NCBI GenBank assembly: GCA_964515555.1
Contig: CAZEVY010000082.1
Location: forward strand, 1 to 24,302
Length of the DNA: 24,302 nucleotides
Source: CAZEVY01 sp964515555
GTDB lineage: Bacteria; Acidobacteriota; Terriglobia; Bryobacterales; Bryobacteraceae
Direction: 5' to 3'
Positions 1 to 8,819 of this stretch are shown here, in pieces. The notes beneath the pieces are model-generated. The model made no database searches and had not been told where the DNA came from. It saw only the letters and a list, made by a program, of their open reading frames with translations. Numbering within the stretch: the first letter of the stretch is position 1; every line of letters starts with the position of its first letter. The position numbers and the translations under genes are program-made.

Positions 1-2787
1 GGCATCACCACCACCTTCGAAAAAGGCTATGTAACCGACTACGTGCTCACCCTCGCCACGCACGACGCCCGCCAGTTGCAGGTCTCCTTCAACGCCTCGG
101 TGTTCCGCGACCCGAGCGGTGACGTGCGCGGCATCTTCGCCTCGGCGCGCGACATCACCGAGCAGGCGCGCCTGCAAACGCAGCTGTCCGACGAGCGCGC
201 CTACAACCGCGGACTCATCGAAGCCTCTCTCGACGGCCTGATTACCGTCGATCCCATGATGACGATCACCGACGTCAACGAGACCATGTGCCGCGTTGCG
301 GGCTACAGCCGCGCGGAGCTGATCGGCTCGCCGTTCACCAGCTATTTCACCGATCCCAAGCGCGCCGCCGACGGCGTGCGGCTGACGCTCGACAAGGGCG
401 CCGCCTCCAACTACGAGCTGACGCTGCGCCGGCGCGATCGCAGTACGCTCCTGGTGTCCTTCAACGCCGCCATATTCAAGGACGAGTCCGGGGCCGTCCG
501 CGGCATCTTCGCCTCCGCCCGCGACATCACCGAGCAGGCGCGCCTGCAATCGCAACTGACCGAGGAGCGAGCCTATAACCGCGGACTGATCGAGGCCTCC
601 GTGGACGGGCTGGTCACCGTCGATGAAGCGATGACGATCACCGACGTCAACGAGACCATGTGCGGCATGGCCGGGCGATTGCGCAGCCAGTTGGTCGGCT
701 CTCCATTTCCCTCCTACTTCTCCGAACCGGAGCGCGCCGCCGAAGGTGTGCGGCTTACCTTCCGGGAGGGCTCGGTCGCCAACTACGTGCTGACACTGCG
801 GACCGGCGAGGGCCACCTGCTGCCGGTGTCGTTTAACGCGGCCGTTTTCCGCGACAGCACCGGCGCCGTACGCGGCATTTTCGCCTCGGCGCGCGACATC
901 GCCGGCCAGAAACAACTCGAGGGCCAGATCCAGGCGTCCCAGTTTTACACCCGCTCGCTGATCGAATCCAATATCGACGCCCTGATGACCACCGATCCGC
1001 TCGGCATCATCTCGGACGTGAACCAGCAGATGGAGACGCTCACCGGGCGCTCGCGGGAGCAGCTCATCGGATCGCCCTTCAAGACCTATTTCACCGACCC
1101 GGCGCGCGCGGAGGAAGGCATCCGGCTGGTGCTGCGGGAAGGCCGCGTCACCAACTACGAGCTCACTGCGCGCACCGACGGCGGACGGGAGACGGTGGTC
1201 TCCTACAACGCCGCCACCTTCTACGACCAGGGCGGAAAGCTCCAGGGCGTCTTCGCCGCCGCGCGCGACATCACGGAACAGAAGAAGCTCGAACGCCAGT
1301 TGCGCGAGAACCAGGCCTACAACCGCGGACTCATCGAGTCCTCGCTGGATGGGCTCATCACGGTCGATACCGAGGGCTTCATTAGCGATGTCAACGACCG
1401 CATGTGCGTGATGACCGGCTACGGCCGCGGGGAGCTGGTGGGCTCGCCCTTCGCCGACTATTTCACCGAGCCCGAGCGCGCCCGGGCCGGCGTCCAGCGG
1501 ACCTTCGAGACGGGATTCGTCACCGAATACGCCCTGACGCTGGTGGCGCGTTCGCGGCGCCTGTTGCAGGTGTCGTTCAACGCCTCCGTGTTCCGCGACC
1601 CGGCGGGCAGCATCCGCGGCATCTTCGCCTCGGCGCGCGACATCACCGATCGCGTGCGCCTCGAAGAGCAGTTGCGCGAGCAGCAGACCTACCTGCGTGG
1701 ACTGATCGAATCCTCCCTGGACGGGCTGATCACCGTCGATACCGAGGGCTTCATCAGCGACGTGAATGAGCAGATGTGCCGCATCACCGGCTATACCAGG
1801 GAGGAACTGATCGGCTCGCCGTTCAAAAGGTACTTCACCGATCCTGCCCGCGCCGACGAGGGAGTGCGCCTGACGCTGGCGGCCGGCGTCGTAACCAATT
1901 ACGAGCTGGTGGTGCAGTCCAAGACCGGGCGCAAGGGAGTCGTGTCCTTCAACGCCTCCGTGTTTCGCGCCGCCGACGGCCGCATTCAGGGCATTTCGGC
2001 TTCGGCGCGCGACATCTCCGAGCAGGCGCGCCTGCAAGCCAAACTGGCCGAGCAGCAGGCCTACAATCGATCGCTCATCGAGGCCTCGCCGGATGCGCAG
2101 TTCGCGATCGCCCCCGACGGAACCGTCACCGACGTCAACGAAGAGGCCACCCGGCTCACCGGCTTCACGCGCAAGCACCTGATCAATTCGCGCTTCGCGG
2201 AGTACTTCACGGAGCCCGGGCGCGCCCGCGAGGGCGTGCAGCAGACGCTGGCCGAGCGCCGGGTGATCGGATACGAGCTGGTTCTCATCACGAGGCACGG
2301 GCGCCGGGTCACGGTGTCTTTCAATGCCGGCGTCTTCTCGGATGCGGCCGGTACGCCCCTCGGTATTCTGGCCGCGGCGCGCGACATCTCCGCGCAGAAG
2401 GAGCTCGAACGCCAGCTCCGCGATTCGCAGTTCTATACCCGCTCGCTGATCGAATCCAATATCGACGCGCTGATGACCACCGATCCGCTGGGGACCATCA
2501 CCGACGTCAACGAGCAGATGGAGAGCCTCACCGGCGCTTCGCGCGAAGAACTGATCGGGACGCCTTTCAAGCAGTACTTCACCGATCCGGCGCGAGCCGA
2601 GGAGGGCATCCGGCTGGTGCTTCGCCAGGGTCGTGTGACCAACTACGAACTGACCGCTATCTCGAAGTCGGGCGTCGAAACCGTTGTGAGCTACAACGCC
2701 ACCACCTTCAACGACCAGGCGGGCAAGCTCCAGGGAGTGTTCGCCGCCGCCCGCGACGTCACGGAGCGCAAACGCTTCGAGTCCACG
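1..2787 (+). repeat. Tandem in-gene PAS repeats, 372-bp period
   Basis: Equivalent codons (the Arg of R-G/S-LIE) fall at 208, 580, 952, 1324, 1696, 2068 and 2440. Every unit is therefore exactly 372 bp (124 residues) with no indel. A partial unit precedes position 208. The units at 952 and 2440 are nearly identical to each other (NIDALMTTDPLG, ARAEEGIRLVLR, GRVTNYELTA, VVSYNA). The tail of the partial unit most resembles the unit at 1324. Both pairs are four units (1488 bp) apart. Confidence 0.9.
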
Positions 2788-3510
2788 CTTCAGGAGAAGA
2801 ATCTGGAACTGGAGAACGCCAGCCTCGCCAAGGACCGCTTCCTGGCTACCATGAGCCACGAACTCCGCACGCCCCTCAACGCCATCCTCGGCTTCGCGGG
2901 GACCCTGTTGATGAAGCTCCCAGGCCCTCTTACCGACGCCCAGGAGAAGCAGCTCCGGACGATCCAGTCCAGCGCCAGGCACCAGCTCTCCCTCATCAAC
3001 GACCTGCTCGACCTTGCCAAGATCGAATCCGGCAAGGTGGAGCTGCGTTTCGAGCCGGTCAGTTGCCGCGACGTGGTCGAGGAAATCGCCTCCACGCTGC
3101 GTCCTCTGGCCGCGGCCAAGGGCCTGGACTTCGACTTCCGGATCTCGGAAAGCGACATCGTCCTGCCCACCGATCGCCGCGCCCTCAGCCAGATCCTGAT
3201 CAATCTCGCCAACAACGCCATCAAGTTCACCGAAAGCGGGTCGGTCCGCATGGAACTGAACCAGGAGTGCAACGGCGGCCCACGCCAAACGAGATTCCGC
3301 GTCATCGACACCGGCGTCGGCATCCGTCCCGAGGACCAGGTCAAGCTCTTTCAGGCCTTTCAACGCCTGGACGCCGCGCGCAGGAACGAAGGCACCGGGC
3401 TCGGATTACACCTGAGCCAGAAGCTGGCCGCCTTGCTGGGCGGACGCATCGAGTTCGAAAGCGAGTTCGGAGCCGGCAGTACCTTCACGCTCCTGATTCC
3501 GTTGAAGTGA
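1..3510 (+). CDS. Multi-PAS sensor histidine kinase (5' partial)
   Basis: The reading frame is open from the first base, so the start codon lies upstream; 1169 residues are visible. It holds the tail of one PAS module and seven complete PAS modules, each with a core such as SLDGLITVD or NIDALMTTDPLG, a GSPF..YFT motif and a closing SARDIT or AARDIT. These are followed by a HisKA domain with the H-box SHELRTPLNAI (phosphoacceptor His at bases 2857-2859). The HATPase domain has an N-box NLANNAIKF, a G1 box DTGVGI and a G2 box GTGLGL. No membrane segment is seen in the visible part, so sensing may be cytoplasmic, with PAS domains binding a ligand or cofactor. A receiver protein starts 5 bases downstream and is its probable partner. 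The kinase assignment is secure; the signal is unknown. Confidence 0.95.
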   Translation, partial: GITTTFEKGYVTDYVLTLATHDARQLQVSFNASVFRDPSGDVRGIFASARDITEQARLQTQLSDERAYNRGLIEASLDGLITVDPMMTITDVNETMCRVAGYSRAELIGSPFTSYFTDPKRAADGVRLTLDKGAASNYELTLRRRDRSTLLVSFNAAIFKDESGAVRGIFASARDITEQARLQSQLTEERAYNRGLIEASVDGLVTVDEAMTITDVNETMCGMAGRLRSQLVGSPFPSYFSEPERAAEGVRLTFREGSVANYVLTLRTGEGHLLPVSFNAAVFRDSTGAVRGIFASARDIAGQKQLEGQIQASQFYTRSLIESNIDALMTTDPLGIISDVNQQMETLTGRSREQLIGSPFKTYFTDPARAEEGIRLVLREGRVTNYELTARTDGGRETVVSYNAATFYDQGGKLQGVFAAARDITEQKKLERQLRENQAYNRGLIESSLDGLITVDTEGFISDVNDRMCVMTGYGRGELVGSPFADYFTEPERARAGVQRTFETGFVTEYALTLVARSRRLLQVSFNASVFRDPAGSIRGIFASARDITDRVRLEEQLREQQTYLRGLIESSLDGLITVDTEGFISDVNEQMCRITGYTREELIGSPFKRYFTDPARADEGVRLTLAAGVVTNYELVVQSKTGRKGVVSFNASVFRAADGRIQGISASARDISEQARLQAKLAEQQAYNRSLIEASPDAQFAIAPDGTVTDVNEEATRLTGFTRKHLINSRFAEYFTEPGRAREGVQQTLAERRVIGYELVLITRHGRRVTVSFNAGVFSDAAGTPLGILAAARDISAQKELERQLRDSQFYTRSLIESNIDALMTTDPLGTITDVNEQMESLTGASREELIGTPFKQYFTDPARAEEGIRLVLRQGRVTNYELTAISKSGVETVVSYNATTFNDQAGKLQGVFAAARDVTERKRFESTLQEKNLELENASLAKDRFLATMSHELRTPLNAILGFAGTLLMKLPGPLTDAQEKQLRTIQSSARHQLSLINDLLDLAKIESGKVELRFEPVSCRDVVEEIASTLRPLAAAKGLDFDFRISESDIVLPTDRRALSQILINLANNAIKFTESGSVRMELNQECNGGPRQTRFRVIDTGVGIRPEDQVKLFQAFQRLDAARRNEGTGLGLHLSQKLAALLGGRIEFESEFGAGSTFTLLIPLK

Positions 3511-3515
3511 AGACC

Positions 3516-4367
3516 ATGTCCGTCATTTTGGTGATCGAAGACAACGCCGACAATCTCGAGCTGATGACCTATCTGCTCTCCGCCTTCGGACACACCGCGC
3601 TGGTCGCCGGAGACGGAAGAAAAGGGCTGGAGCTGGCCCGCCGCGAAAAGCCCGACCTGGTGCTCTGCGACATCCAAATGCCCGGCATGAACGGCTTCGA
3701 GGTGGCCGGCGCCCTTCAGTCCGACAAGGACCTGGCCCATATCCCGCGCGTGGCCGTGACGGCGCTCGCCATGGTGGGCGATCGCGATCGAATTCTCGCG
3801 GCCGGCTTCCAGGGCTACATCCCCAAGCCCATCGTACCGGAGGCGTTCGTGCCGACGGTGGAGAAACATCTCAGAGGCGCGCCGAAGACTTCGCGGCCAT
3901 ACCCGCCGGATTCGGAAGCGGCCGCCGGCCCCGAAACTGTGCCGGCCCGCGGCCAATCCGTCGCCACGATACTCGTGGTGGACGATTCCCCGGCCAACGT
4001 GTCGCTCGCCCGGATTGCGCTGGAGCCCGCGGGGTATCGGGTGATCGAGGCGCCCAACGCACACGTGGCTGTGGAGGAGGCGCGCAAGGGCCGTCCCGCG
4101 TTGATCCTTTGCGACGTTCACATGCCCCGCGGAGATGGATACCAGTGTTTCCGGCTATGCAAGGCGGATCCGGAATTGCGTGCGATCCCCTTCGTCTTTA
4201 TTTCCTCCGCCGTTCTCGAAGAGGAAGTGCGCAGGCGCTGTATCGAGATGGGCGCCGCCCGGTTTCTGGCGCGTCCGCTGGAGCTTGCGGAGATGTTGGG
4301 TCACGTTCAGGACGTTTTGGCGACAGCGCGCCGCGGCCGAACCGGGCGCGTCGGCGGTGCCGCCTAA
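3516..4367 (+). CDS. Double-receiver response regulator
   Basis: This 283-residue protein has two REC domains and no output domain. REC1 (about 1-120) has the acidic pair E8/D9, phosphoacceptor D52 in LVLCDIQMPGMNG, T82 and K104 (IPKP). REC2 (about 150-270) has D156/D157, D200 in LILCDVHMPRGDG and S230/S231. In REC2 the normally invariant Lys of the K-P motif is Arg (R253, LARPLE), which may alter phosphorylation or its readout. The domains are joined by a proline- and alanine-rich linker. It starts 5 bases after the PAS kinase with a purine-rich GAAGTGAAG upstream, and its stop overlaps the next start (TAATG). It is likely a phosphate shuttle between the two flanking kinases; that role is inferred from context. 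Confidence 0.92.
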   Translation: MSVILVIEDNADNLELMTYLLSAFGHTALVAGDGRKGLELARREKPDLVLCDIQMPGMNGFEVAGALQSDKDLAHIPRVAVTALAMVGDRDRILAAGFQGYIPKPIVPEAFVPTVEKHLRGAPKTSRPYPPDSEAAAGPETVPARGQSVATILVVDDSPANVSLARIALEPAGYRVIEAPNAHVAVEEARKGRPALILCDVHMPRGDGYQCFRLCKADPELRAIPFVFISSAVLEEEVRRRCIEMGAARFLARPLELAEMLGHVQDVLATARRGRTGRVGGAA

Positions 4368-6934
4368 TGGCTAGGATTCTCGCCGTCGACGACCGTGAAG
4401 CCAATCGGCTGTTGCTGTCGAGCATTCTCACGCCGTTTGGCCACATCGTGTTCGAAGCCTCCGATGGCGCCGAGGCGCTGATCGCGGCCGAGCAAAGCCG
4501 TCCCGACGTCATCATCACCGACATCCTCATGCCGACCATGGACGGATTCGAGCTGGTCCGCCGTATCCGCGCCAGCGCGGCGCTTTGCTCGATTCCGGTC
4601 ATCTTCTACACGGCTCACTACGAGCAGAACGAGGCCCGCGATCTCGCCGCCGAATGCGGCGTGTCGGAAGTCATCCGAAAGCCGGTCGACCCGTCGGACA
4701 TGCTCCGGGTCGTCGACCGGGTGCTCAGCTCGCGGGCCACCACCGTCGCCGCCCAGCCAAGCGACCGTTTCGACCAGGAGCATCGCACCCTGGTCACCGA
4801 CAAGCTTGTCCAGAAGACCACGAATCTCCGGAACGCGAACCTTCGGCTAAGGGCGCTGACCGAAATCGGCCTCCAAGTGAATCTCCACCGGAACCGGGAT
4901 GAGTTCGCGCCGAGTTTCTGCCGCGCGGCGCGCTCGGTGGTCAGCGCCTCCTGCGTCACCGTCGTCTTTACGGGATCGGGCGAATCCGGTGACGAGATCT
5001 ATTCGAGCGGCGTCGATCCGGCCGGCGAGGCGGCCCTGAAGGGCGCTCCACTGCGTGAGGTGCTCGCCCGGCTGATTCACCCGGACCAGTTGCGGCGTGG
5101 CTTCAACCCCGGTGGCGATCCGCGCGCCCTCGACCTTCCCGGAGATTATCCGCCGATCTACTCGTTCGTAGTCGTACGGGTAGCTTCCGCTACGCGCGCG
5201 CATGGACTGCTCGTGTTCTCGAACATCCTCGATACCGATCGGTTCACTGCCGAGGATGAAATGCTCGCGGCCGTCCTGGCGGCGCAACTGGCGGTGGCGT
5301 GCGACAACGACGTCCTGCTCGAGGACGCCAGACGCCGGTCGGAGGAGCTGGAGCGGCAGCTCGAGAGAGAGCTCGCCATGGAGGAGGCGTTGCGGCGCAG
5401 CCAGCAGCAACTGAGCGCGATCCTGGAGAATACCAATGCCGTGGTGTACCTGGTCGATCCGGAAGGGAACATCCTGCTGGCGAACCGGGCGGCGCAGCGC
5501 GTTTTCCAGGCGCCGGAGCTGCCTATCGATGGCGCCTTGTACGAGCGGCTTCCGGCGGCTGCCGCGGCGCAGTTCCGGGCACGCGATCACAAGGTGCTGG
5601 TCTCCGGTGAATCCATGGAGAGCGAAGATATCATCCCGCACGGCGACGGCGACCACAGCTATCTGGTGACGAGATTTCCGCTGCTCGATTCGGCCGGGAA
5701 GATCTACGCCGTGGGCGCCATTGCCACCGATTTTACGGCCCAGAAGGAAATCCAGGAGCAGCTTCGCCAGGCGCAGCGCATGGAATCGATCGGACGCCTG
5801 GCCGGCGGTGTCGCGCACGACTTCAACAACATGCTCACGGTGATCAACGGCTACAGCTCGATGCTGCTCAATAACCCGCGGAGCAGCCGGGTCGAGGAGA
5901 AACTGCGCCATATTCAGAAGGCCGGAGAAACGGCCGCCGCCATGACCCGCCAGTTACTGGCGTTCAGCCGGCGGCAGCTTCTGGAGCCCAGGGTCATCCA
6001 GATCGACGAAGTCTTGGTGCGTATAAGCGGGATCATGCAGCGAATGATCGGCGAGAACATCGACGTGGTGGTCCGGCCGGGTCCGGAGACGGGACCGGTT
6101 CAGGCCGATCCCGCCCAGATCGAGCAGGTGGTGATGAACCTGGCTGTGAACGCCCGTGACGCGATGCCGCAGGGCGGCGTGCTGACCATCGCCTGCGGCA
6201 ACGCCAGTCTTCCCGACCCGGCGGTTCCGGGGCTGCCCGAGGCGCGCCCCGGAGATTATGTCTTCCTGTCGGTGGCCGACACCGGCACTGGCATTGAGGA
6301 CAGCGTCAAGGCGCACATGTTCGAGCCGTATTTCACGACGAAGCCGAAGGACAAGGGAACCGGGCTGGGCCTTTCGACGGTGTATGGCATCGTCCACCAG
6401 AGCGGAGGGTGGATCACGGTCGAATCCTCACTCGGGAAAGGGAGCACCTTCTCCATCTACTTGCCGCGGCATGGCGAGTGCGCGGCTGCGGGCGAGGAGG
6501 AGGACCCGGAAACAACCAGGGGCGACGAAACCGTCCTGCTGGTGGAGGACGATGACAGCGTTCGCACCTTCGGCGATTTGGCTTTGAAGGCCGAGGGATA
6601 TAACGTGGTCAGTTTCGCACGGCCCGAAGAAGCGATTGCGTTCTTCGAGCAGGGGGCCTTGCAGGTGGATCTGCTGATCACCGACGTTGTCATGCCGGTC
6701 ATGAACGGCAAGGAACTGGCGGAACGGGTTCGTGCGGCGCAACCGGATGTGAAGGTGCTGTTTGTCTCCGGGTATTCGTTCGACGTGTTCCAGGGCTACC
6801 CTCTGGAGGGAGCTGAGCTTCTGGCGAAGCCGTTCACCCAGCAGTCGCTCACCACGAAGGTTCGCGAGGTTCTGGGTATGCCCGGCCAATCGTCGTTTCG
6901 CCCGGCGCTGGCTGGTCCGGCACGAGAGGATTAG
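4367..6934 (+). CDS. Hybrid histidine kinase REC-GAF-PAS-HisKA-HATPase-REC
   Basis: This is an 855-residue hybrid kinase. The N-terminal REC (about 1-120) has the phosphoacceptor D52 (ITDILMPTMDG) and K105. A GAF-like region (about 165-315) and a charged coiled coil (about 318-350) follow. A PAS domain (about 348-460) then leads into a HisKA domain with H484 in GGVAHDFNNML, typical of the NtrB-like class. The HATPase has NLAVNARDAM, DTGTGI and KGTGLGLS. A C-terminal REC (about 721-837) has D773 and K821. I chose the ATG at 4367 because it overlaps the upstream stop and directly opens a normal REC (MARILAVDDR); a longer reading frame upstream is only a shadow of the previous gene. The N-terminal REC may receive phosphate from the upstream kinase, but the order of transfer is inference. 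Confidence 0.94.
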   Translation: MARILAVDDREANRLLLSSILTPFGHIVFEASDGAEALIAAEQSRPDVIITDILMPTMDGFELVRRIRASAALCSIPVIFYTAHYEQNEARDLAAECGVSEVIRKPVDPSDMLRVVDRVLSSRATTVAAQPSDRFDQEHRTLVTDKLVQKTTNLRNANLRLRALTEIGLQVNLHRNRDEFAPSFCRAARSVVSASCVTVVFTGSGESGDEIYSSGVDPAGEAALKGAPLREVLARLIHPDQLRRGFNPGGDPRALDLPGDYPPIYSFVVVRVASATRAHGLLVFSNILDTDRFTAEDEMLAAVLAAQLAVACDNDVLLEDARRRSEELERQLERELAMEEALRRSQQQLSAILENTNAVVYLVDPEGNILLANRAAQRVFQAPELPIDGALYERLPAAAAAQFRARDHKVLVSGESMESEDIIPHGDGDHSYLVTRFPLLDSAGKIYAVGAIATDFTAQKEIQEQLRQAQRMESIGRLAGGVAHDFNNMLTVINGYSSMLLNNPRSSRVEEKLRHIQKAGETAAAMTRQLLAFSRRQLLEPRVIQIDEVLVRISGIMQRMIGENIDVVVRPGPETGPVQADPAQIEQVVMNLAVNARDAMPQGGVLTIACGNASLPDPAVPGLPEARPGDYVFLSVADTGTGIEDSVKAHMFEPYFTTKPKDKGTGLGLSTVYGIVHQSGGWITVESSLGKGSTFSIYLPRHGECAAAGEEEDPETTRGDETVLLVEDDDSVRTFGDLALKAEGYNVVSFARPEEAIAFFEQGALQVDLLITDVVMPVMNGKELAERVRAAQPDVKVLFVSGYSFDVFQGYPLEGAELLAKPFTQQSLTTKVREVLGMPGQSSFRPALAGPARED

Positions 6935-7473
6935 AAGCGAGACGCCGGATCGAACAACCTCTCGGCGAGCTCTTCGGTGGCGGCCAAAGCAGTCCGTGCC
7001 TGACTCGGTAAGTCGTTCATCTTTGCTGTCTGGCGGATCAGCGCGATCAGGCTCAGTTGCATGGTTAGAACTTCGACGGGGGGGTTGGGTTGATTCCGGC
7101 TCGTCGAAGTCCCGCTCTCCTCGCCATGGATCATCTGGATCACGTGTCGAACGATAGCGTGGGCTCCGTCGGTTTTCAGCAAGTACGCGTATGCGCCCAG
7201 TTCCGTGGCGCGCTTGCGAAACTCGGGATCCGAATTGTTCGACATGACGGCCACTTTGGTGTCGCGAAACTTGTTCGAGGCCTTGATCAAGCGCACCAGT
7301 TCGATGCCGTTGAGCTCGGGCATCATGAAGTCGGTCAGAACCGCATCCACTGCCGGCGAGTCCGTCAGAATCCGGAACCCTTCCTCGCCGTTCGGCGCGC
7401 TGAGAGTCTCGCAGCCCGCCTTCTGAAACCACACTCGAAACGCCTCAAGTAGGTGCGGCGCGTCATCGACCAC
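6931..7473 (-). CDS. Single-domain response regulator, start probably frameshifted
   Basis: This is a receiver domain with phosphoacceptor D48 (VLTDFMMPELNG), S78 and K100 (YLLKTDG, without the usual Pro). A C-terminal tail of about 60 residues has no recognised domain. The open frame can only start at GTG 7473, inside beta strand 1 (RVLVVDD becomes M-VDD). A better start, ATG at 7495-7493, lies 4 bases after the upstream kinase stop with GGAG in front of it, but it is one base out of frame. Removing one base gives M-L-T-D-R-V-L-V-V-D-D, a normal receiver start. So either there is a single-base error or mutation, or the copy is broken. Its stop overlaps the end of the convergent hybrid kinase. 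It was probably co-transcribed with the broken kinase upstream. Confidence 0.75.
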   Translation of the reverse strand: MVDDAPHLLEAFRVWFQKAGCETLSAPNGEEGFRILTDSPAVDAVLTDFMMPELNGIELVRLIKASNKFRDTKVAVMSNNSDPEFRKRATELGAYAYLLKTDGAHAIVRHVIQMIHGEESGTSTSRNQPNPPVEVLTMQLSLIALIRQTAKMNDLPSQARTALAATEELAERLFDPASRF

Positions 7474-7499
7474 AAGTACGCGGTCTAGTTAGCATTCTG

Positions 7500-8819
7500 T
7501 TACTCCAATCCAGGGCAGGGTCGACTATCTTGTGGTGCGCCCCCTGGCAGGAGGAACTTGAATTCCGCTCCCCCAGGAAACCTAGGTTGGGCCCAGATTC
7601 GACCGCCGTGGGCCGCCACGATGCGTTTGCAGACGGCGAGGCCGATGCCGGCGCCGGCAATTCCATCGCGCTCGTTCCCACGGCTGAACATGTCGAAAAT
7701 ACGCAACGTGTCCTCGCTCTTGAATCCGCGCCCGTTGTCGGAGACATGGAAACACCACTTGCCCCCACGTTCACACCAGATTTGGACGACGTGAATGCGG
7801 GGTGGGGCCGCACTCCGGTATTTGATGGCGTTGCCGATCAGGTTCTGGAACAGGCAAGTCAGCAGGACTTCCGATCCGAGCCCGGGCGCCAGCGTCCCGT
7901 GGGTGACCGTTGCTCCGCTTTCCTTGATGCTGGCGGGCAGATTCTCCAGCGCCCTGGCAAACGCGGCGCCGGTATCCACCGTCGTCATCTCCTCGATACA
8001 GCCCAGGCGGCTGTAAGCCAGGATATTGTCGATGAGGGCTTGCATGGATCGCCCTACCTTGAGGCTCGACTCGATCCACCGCACGGTATCCGGCTCCAGG
8101 CGGTCGCCCGCGGAATCCTCGATGAGCTCCAGGTAATCCAGAATCGCGCCCAAGGGTCGTGAGACACGACGTGGGCGAAGCTGTGGAGTTGCTCATTCCG
8201 CGACGTCAGTTCGCGGTTCCGCGTGTCCAGCTCCGCTTTTGGAGCTCCAGTTCCGCCGCCAGGCGTTGTGCTTCCGCCTGACGCTGAACCAGGCTCTCGT
8301 AAAGCCCCTCGATCTCCCGAGCCCTCAGCCGTTCCGCTTGGCGGAGCAGAAACATTTCGATAAAAACCTGAGCCTTGGCCCTCAGGACACGCGGCTCGAA
8401 AGGCTTGAAGAGAAAGGCGACAAGCCGATCTCGTATGCCCTCTCCACGGCGTGGTCATTCCGAGCCAGGGCGGTGACGAGGAGGATGGGCGGGGCGCAGG
8501 CAGTTCGCGATCGCATGCGCCGGGCGAGATCCACGCCGTCCATTCCCGGCATGCAGACATCCAGGAGCACCAATGCGAATTCGTGCTGGTCGAACAAACC
8601 CAGGGCCTGCTCTCCGGAGTTGGCCCTCACGATGTTCACGTCGAGCCCCGAAAGACTCGCCGCTGCCACGTCGATGTTTTCGTCCCGGTCATCCACGATC
8701 AGAATCGCCGGTTGCCGCCCGGCGGGACGTTCGGTCATCGGGTCGCAACTTGAAAAGACCCCGTCTCCACGAAGCTCGATGGGCGGAGGCGTGCAGACAG
8801 CGGCGCTCACGAGATCCAT
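7500..8819 (-). pseudogene. Broken REC-HisKA-HATPase kinase (three frame breaks)
   Basis: Read right to left, the pieces form one kinase. First comes a receiver (ILIVDDRDEN, LLDVCMPGMDG), then FLFKPFEPRVLRAKAQ and a coiled coil in a second frame, then AELDTRNRELTSRNEQ and SFAHVVSHD in a third frame. LGAILDYLELIED with a full HATPase (NLIGNAIKY, SDNGRGF, AGAGIGLAVC) finishes in a fourth. Break 1 near 8421 is one missing base (GLVAFLFKPF restored by an extra G). Break 2 is at the A run 8237-8240 (complement), also one base short. Break 3 near 8152-8155 lacks about ten bases of the H-box (expected SHDLRAPLGAI). ATG 8819 or 8738 is a plausible start. The residues are otherwise well conserved, so decay is recent or some breaks are sequence errors. 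Confidence 0.8.

Noticed and set aside
208..2787. CRISPR-like or satellite array because of the regular 372-bp period
   Set aside because: The period is protein-coding, corresponds to whole PAS modules and has no short identical repeats with unique spacers.
1776..3515. Long plus-strand open frame overlapping the PAS kinase and joined to the double receiver
   Set aside because: It is rich in Arg, Pro and His with no domain, a typical shadow frame in GC-rich DNA; the real start is ATG 3516.
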